From Gammaproteobacteria bacterium UBA7449 (GTDB lineage Bacteria; Pseudomonadota; Gammaproteobacteria; Pseudomonadales; Pseudohongiellaceae): 8,812 nt of DNA. Below, piece by piece: positions 6,193 through 8,812 of the stretch (position 1 is the stretch's first letter; every line of letters begins with the position of its first letter). Below the pieces are notes generated by a model that searched no databases, was not told where the DNA came from, and saw only the letters and a program-made list of their open reading frames with translations. The stretch lies in the NCBI GenBank assembly GCA_002477465.1, contig DLPV01000043.1, positions 30,105 to 38,916 on the forward strand, written 5' to 3'. A program made the position numbers and the translations under genes.

Positions 6193-6291
6193 TTATAACT
6201 GGACGGATATGTATAAACCAAGAATGATCATCAGGATCAATGCCTTAGGTACGTTACGCTCGGTCCGGTTCTGTGCAGTTTGATTTTCCAT
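6193..6291 (-). CDS. Possible 32-residue single-pass membrane peptide
   Basis: ATG at 6291 to TAA at 6193 encodes a polar, charged N terminus (MENQTAQNRTERNVPK) followed by a hydrophobic helix (ALILMIILGLYISVQL) ending at the C terminus. A short AGG lies 9 bases before the ATG, so the ribosome site is weak. It sits downstream of an AT-rich, palindrome-bearing promoter-like stretch and upstream of the DUF1428 fragment. The charge-then-helix pattern with a proline at the boundary looks non-random, but an ORF of this length can occur by chance. No family recognised. Confidence 0.35.
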   Translation of the reverse strand: MENQTAQNRTERNVPKALILMIILGLYISVQL

Positions 6292-6326
6292 GTGCTGTAG
6301 CCTAATTCAGGCCCAAGCAAGAAAAT

Positions 6327-6344
6327 ATGGTTTGGCTAAACCAT
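6327..6344 (-). terminator. Palindrome ATGGTTT-N4-AAACCAT: terminator or operator
   Basis: A perfect 7-bp inverted repeat with a 4-base loop lies 30 bases beyond the stop of the duplicated membrane protein gene. On the minus strand it is followed by ATTTTCTT, which fits a modest intrinsic terminator. It also lies 36-53 bases upstream of the 32-residue ORF, after AT-rich -10-like hexamers (TATACT, TATAAA), so an operator role is equally possible. Confidence 0.4.
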
Positions 6345-6366
6345 GTATATTTATACAGTATATTTA
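6345..6366. repeat. GTATATTTA direct repeat with GTATA/TATAC dyad
   Basis: GTATATTTA occurs at 6345-6353 and 6358-6366 (13-base period). The first copy is also part of the dyad GTATA-TT-TATAC at 6345-6356. The stretch directly flanks the 6327-6344 palindrome and may be promoter or protein-binding DNA. Confidence 0.35.
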
Positions 6367-6374
6367 GTGACGGA

Positions 6375-7421
6375 TTAGACGATGTGGCCGATCCAGCGGC
6401 CCGCCAGCATGACACCTGACCACAGCAACAGCGACAGGAAGCCGGCGGTTTTTACCGGAATTGGGATGGCTGCAGCGGAATCCCACTGGTCCACCTTGCG
6501 ATAGAGCCTGAAATGGAAGAAGCCCATGTTGGCGCCGGCCAGAGCCAGTAGCACCAGCTTGGACAGGAACGCTGGGTTATCAAGGTGTCCGGCGGCGCGG
6601 GTGATGAACATCCCGAGGCCGGTCACGGTGGCGATGCTGAACGCACCCCAGGTCCAGTGGATGAGCTCGCGGTTGAGGGTGCTTATCGGGTAGCGGTTTG
6701 CCGCCAGGCCCAGCAGACGCAGGTCCACCCAGAGGATAGAGCCGACCACCATGGCGGCTGCGATCACGTGAATGGTCTCCAGAGTCGGAAACCAGTTGGT
6801 AGCAGCGATGACCTGAGACAGGCCCCAGTTTTCCACGCCAACCCAGAAACTGTACTCGGAGCCATCGAAATAGGGCTCCATACTCCACAACGGGTACTCC
6901 AGGTATTCCAGGTAGGCAATCCAGCGCCCGGCCGCGCACACCGCGATGATAAGCGCGACGCTCAGCAGTGCCATTACCCTGGCAGTCCATGTTCTTCCCG
7001 GGCTGAGCTGCCAGTAGTCGGTCTGACGTTTACTGAGCCAGTGAAACACCAGCGTCAAGGCGACAGCAGGCAGCAGGGCAGCCAGCTTCCACAGGAACAC
7101 CGGGTTATTGAAATAACGCAGCGGGCGCCCAAACACGAAGAAGGCGCCGGAAATCACGTTACTGGCCAGTGCGATCCAGAACCACGGCATCACCCGACCG
7201 GTGATCTCGGTGATAGATTGGGAGGGGATCGCCAGTCCCAGGATGCGCAGGTTCAGCAGCACGATGCTGCCCATCACTGCCGCGATGCCAAGGATATGCA
7301 CGGTCTGGATGATGGGCGGGAAGCCCGGGACGTTTTGCAGTGCCCACAGTGCACCGTCCTGCAGGAAGGAGCCCGAGAGGCTTTCGCCGATGCCGCTGAA
7401 GAATGAGGGTACTTTGAGCAA
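6375..7421 (-). CDS. Internally duplicated integral membrane protein (DUF6644-like)
   Basis: A 348-residue polytopic inner-membrane protein built from two homologous halves. Residues 28-172 and 204-348 align without a gap at an offset of exactly 176. Matched columns include His42/His218, GS 51-52/227-228, LR 58-59/234-235, LGLA 61-64/237-240, W80/W256, W82/W258, NP 106-107/282-283, K112/K288, FH 126-127/302-303 and GRWI 165-168/341-344. Each half has about four membrane helices. The second half (FPTLETIHVIAAAMVVGSILWVDLRLLGLA) resembles DUF6644 proteins. The paired His residues on separate helices would suit b-heme or metal ligation, but that is inference. Start: the only initiation codon near the N terminus is TTG at 7421, with AGAAGA about 7 bases upstream; an in-frame TAA lies six codons before it. 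It lies 75 bases downstream of ilvD. Confidence 0.8.
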   Translation of the reverse strand: MLKVPSFFSGIGESLSGSFLQDGALWALQNVPGFPPIIQTVHILGIAAVMGSIVLLNLRILGLAIPSQSITEITGRVMPWFWIALASNVISGAFFVFGRPLRYFNNPVFLWKLAALLPAVALTLVFHWLSKRQTDYWQLSPGRTWTARVMALLSVALIIAVCAAGRWIAYLEYLEYPLWSMEPYFDGSEYSFWVGVENWGLSQVIAATNWFPTLETIHVIAAAMVVGSILWVDLRLLGLAANRYPISTLNRELIHWTWGAFSIATVTGLGMFITRAAGHLDNPAFLSKLVLLALAGANMGFFHFRLYRKVDQWDSAAAIPIPVKTAGFLSLLLWSGVMLAGRWIGHIV

Positions 7422-7463
7422 GATTAAGTCTTCTGCTTATCTTATTTGTAGATTAAACTTTAG

Positions 7464-7510
7464 ATAAATATCATAATATATTGAATTAAATGATATTTAT
7501 AAATATTTAT
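7464..7510. repeat. AT-rich inverted-repeat cluster at the ilvD 3' end
   Basis: A perfect 11-bp inverted repeat, ATAAATATCAT at 7464-7474 and ATGATATTTAT at 7490-7500, encloses 15 bases and overlaps the ilvD stop (7497-7499). Beside it is the 12-bp palindrome ATAAATATTTAT at 7499-7510, inside the last ilvD codons. ATAAATAT or its complement therefore occurs four times in 47 bases. It may end ilvD transcription, though there is no T-run, or it may supply promoter/operator DNA for the TTG-started membrane protein gene. Confidence 0.5.
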
Positions 7511-8812
7511 CTGTCACAGCGCCCTCTGAAGCGGAGGCCACGCTGGCGGCAAACTTCGCCAGCACACCGCGCTTGTAGCGGGGCTCCGGTTGCTGCCATT
7601 GCGCCAGGCGCGCCGCGATTTCCTCGTCGCTAAGCTCAAGGTTAATAGTATTGGCTTCAGCATCGATGGAGATACGGTCTCCGGTCTCCACAATGGCGAT
7701 GGGGCCACCCTCGATGGCTTCTGGGGTCACGTGACCGACCACGAATCCATGGGAGCCGCCGCTAAAACGGCCATCGGTGATGAGGGCCACGTCTTCACCC
7801 AGGCCTTTGCCCATGATGGCGGACGTAGGTGAGAGCATTTCGCGCATGCCCGGCGCGCCCTTGGGGCCTTCATAGCGGATGACCAGCACGTCGTCTTTGA
7901 CCACCGTGCCGTCCAGAATGCCTTTCAGGCAGTCTTCTTCCGACTCAAACACGCGGGCATTGCCGTGGAAGGATAAGCCTTCCTTGCCGGTGATTTTGGC
8001 TACCGAGCCGGTTGGGGCCAGGTTGCCCCGGAGTATGCGCAAGTGGGAGTCTTTCTTGATAGGTTGGTCCAAGGGGCGAATGATATCCTGTCCGTCAGGA
8101 TAGGGATCAACGTCCGCCAGGTTCTCAGCCAGGGTCTTGCCAGTGACGGTCATGCAGGAACCATCCAGCATGCCGGCCTCCAGCATGGTTTTCATCAGGG
8201 GCTGGATGCCGCCGATCTTGATGAGCTCCGACATCAGGTATTTGCCGCTGGGCTTGAGGTCCGCCAGCATCGGCGTGTCCTTGCCGAGGCGGGTAAAATC
8301 ATCCAGCTCCAGCTCCACGCCGATGGTATGGGCCATGGCCAGCAGGTGCAGCACCGCGTTGGTGGAACCGCCGAGGGCGATGGTCACCTTTATAGCATTT
8401 TCAAACGCCGCCCGGGTCATGATGTCTGAGGGCTTAATATCGTGTTCCAGCAGGTGCATGATGGCTTCGCCAGCGCTGAGGCAGTCGTCCACTTTTTCCT
8501 GGGAGATGGCATCCTGGGCCGAGCTGTTGGGCAGGCTCATGCCCATCGCCTCGATCGCCGAAGCCATGGTGTTGGCGGTATACATGCCGCCGCAGGAACC
8601 GGGGCCCGGAATTGCGGTTTCCTCGATGTTTTTCAGCTCGATATCTGACACATTACCCGCTGCGTGGCCGCCGACGGCTTCGAAGACCGAGATGATATTG
8701 GTGTGGTTGGGGCCGGGCTGGATCGTGCCGCCGTAAATGAAGATGGAAGGGCGATTAAGTCGGGCCATGCCCATCAGCAGGCCGGGCATGTTCTTGTCGC
8801 AGCCGCCGATCG
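7497..8812 (-). CDS. ilvD: Dihydroxy-acid dehydratase, 5' end beyond the window
   Basis: Catalyses loss of water from 2,3-dihydroxy-isovalerate and 2,3-dihydroxy-3-methylvalerate to the 2-oxo acids, the third common step of valine/isoleucine synthesis (and the valine route to leucine and pantothenate), in the cytoplasm. About 437 residues are visible of a family length near 560-615; the gene enters the window at I-G-G-C-D-K-N-M-P-G, which carries one Fe-S ligand Cys. The second visible ligand is in GPGSCGGMYTANTM. Other hallmarks are GGTIQPG, GGSTNAVLHLLAMA, RILRGNLAPTGSVAK and RYEGPKGAPGMREM, then ITDGRFSGGSHGFVVGH with the catalytic serine region, and the C terminus ASEGAVTDKYL. The 3' end is intact. 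The internal ATG at 8789 is not the start, since the frame stays open and conserved to the edge. Confidence 0.97.
   Translation of the reverse strand, partial: IGGCDKNMPGLLMGMARLNRPSIFIYGGTIQPGPNHTNIISVFEAVGGHAAGNVSDIELKNIEETAIPGPGSCGGMYTANTMASAIEAMGMSLPNSSAQDAISQEKVDDCLSAGEAIMHLLEHDIKPSDIMTRAAFENAIKVTIALGGSTNAVLHLLAMAHTIGVELELDDFTRLGKDTPMLADLKPSGKYLMSELIKIGGIQPLMKTMLEAGMLDGSCMTVTGKTLAENLADVDPYPDGQDIIRPLDQPIKKDSHLRILRGNLAPTGSVAKITGKEGLSFHGNARVFESEEDCLKGILDGTVVKDDVLVIRYEGPKGAPGMREMLSPTSAIMGKGLGEDVALITDGRFSGGSHGFVVGHVTPEAIEGGPIAIVETGDRISIDAEANTINLELSDEEIAARLAQWQQPEPRYKRGVLAKFAASVASASEGAVTDKYL

Larger units (their letters stand above)
6069..6374. other. 306-base stretch without an established gene
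   Basis: It contains the possible 32-residue peptide (6193-6291), the AGGAGGAG ribosome site for the DUF1428 fragment (6075-6082) and the AT-rich palindromes at 6327-6366. The section 6083-6192 shows no coding frame I trust. It may be where the missing N-terminal part of the DUF1428 gene used to be. Confidence 0.5.

Noticed and set aside
6069..6221. N-terminal extension of the DUF1428 fragment to an ATG at 6221
   Set aside because: The extension is Cys/Gly/Arg-rich, unlike DUF1428 N termini, and the in-frame GTG at 6068 has a far better ribosome site.
6585..7406. Long plus-strand open frame (273 codons) opposite the membrane protein gene
   Set aside because: Its translation is rich in Gln, His, Asp and Gly with no recognisable motif, and it lies antisense to a frame with clear membrane helices and an internal repeat. 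It is a shadow frame.
1..8812. CRISPR array, tRNA, insertion sequence or prophage
   Set aside because: No regularly spaced repeats, no cloverleaf-like sequence, and no transposase, integrase or phage protein motifs were seen on either strand.

Overview
The window reads as a chromosomal segment from a Gram-negative proteobacterium, most likely a marine or environmental gammaproteobacterium. This rests on periplasmic PQQ-dependent oxidation genes with Sec-type leaders, a standard proteobacterial-type ilvD, purine-rich Shine-Dalgarno sites and moderate GC. Nothing here fixes the genus. No rRNA, tRNA, CRISPR array, integrase or transposase was seen. All genes but one are on the minus strand.

From left to right: (1) 1-376 holds a decayed minus-strand gene that runs off the left edge, with a frameshift and no usable start. 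(2) 551-1450 is a two-gene minus-strand unit, an antibiotic-biosynthesis-monooxygenase-type small oxygenase followed by an AhpD-like peroxidase-related enzyme. (3) 1451-1597 is a divergent control region containing two dyads. (4) 1598-2464 is a plus-strand short-chain dehydrogenase. (5) 2465-2594 is a convergent intergenic stretch with long-range inverted repeats. (6) 2595-5116 is a translationally coupled pair, a diheme cytochrome c and a PQQ dehydrogenase that carries the D-Y-D signature of lanthanide-dependent alcohol dehydrogenases. A candidate promoter and two helically phased direct repeats lie just upstream. (7) 5277-6291 holds a GNAT acetyltransferase, an N-terminally truncated DUF1428 protein with an excellent ribosome binding site, and a possible 32-residue membrane peptide. 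(8) 6375-7421 is a DUF6644-type membrane protein that is an exact, gap-free internal duplication of about 145 residues at a 176-residue offset. (9) 7497-8812 is the C-terminal three quarters of dihydroxy-acid dehydratase (ilvD), running off the right edge.

Functional reading: the centre of the window is a periplasmic alcohol or aldehyde oxidation module, in which the quinoprotein passes electrons to its own diheme cytochrome. The nearby SDR, ABM oxygenase and AhpD-like enzymes would suit cytoplasmic handling of carbonyls, quinones or peroxides, but that link is inference from position only. The ilvD gene is housekeeping (branched-chain amino acid synthesis). No PQQ synthesis genes are present here, so PQQ must be made elsewhere or imported. 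The least described items are the duplicated membrane protein, the lanthanide-type quinoprotein/cytochrome pair with its promoter repeats, and the truncated DUF1428 gene.
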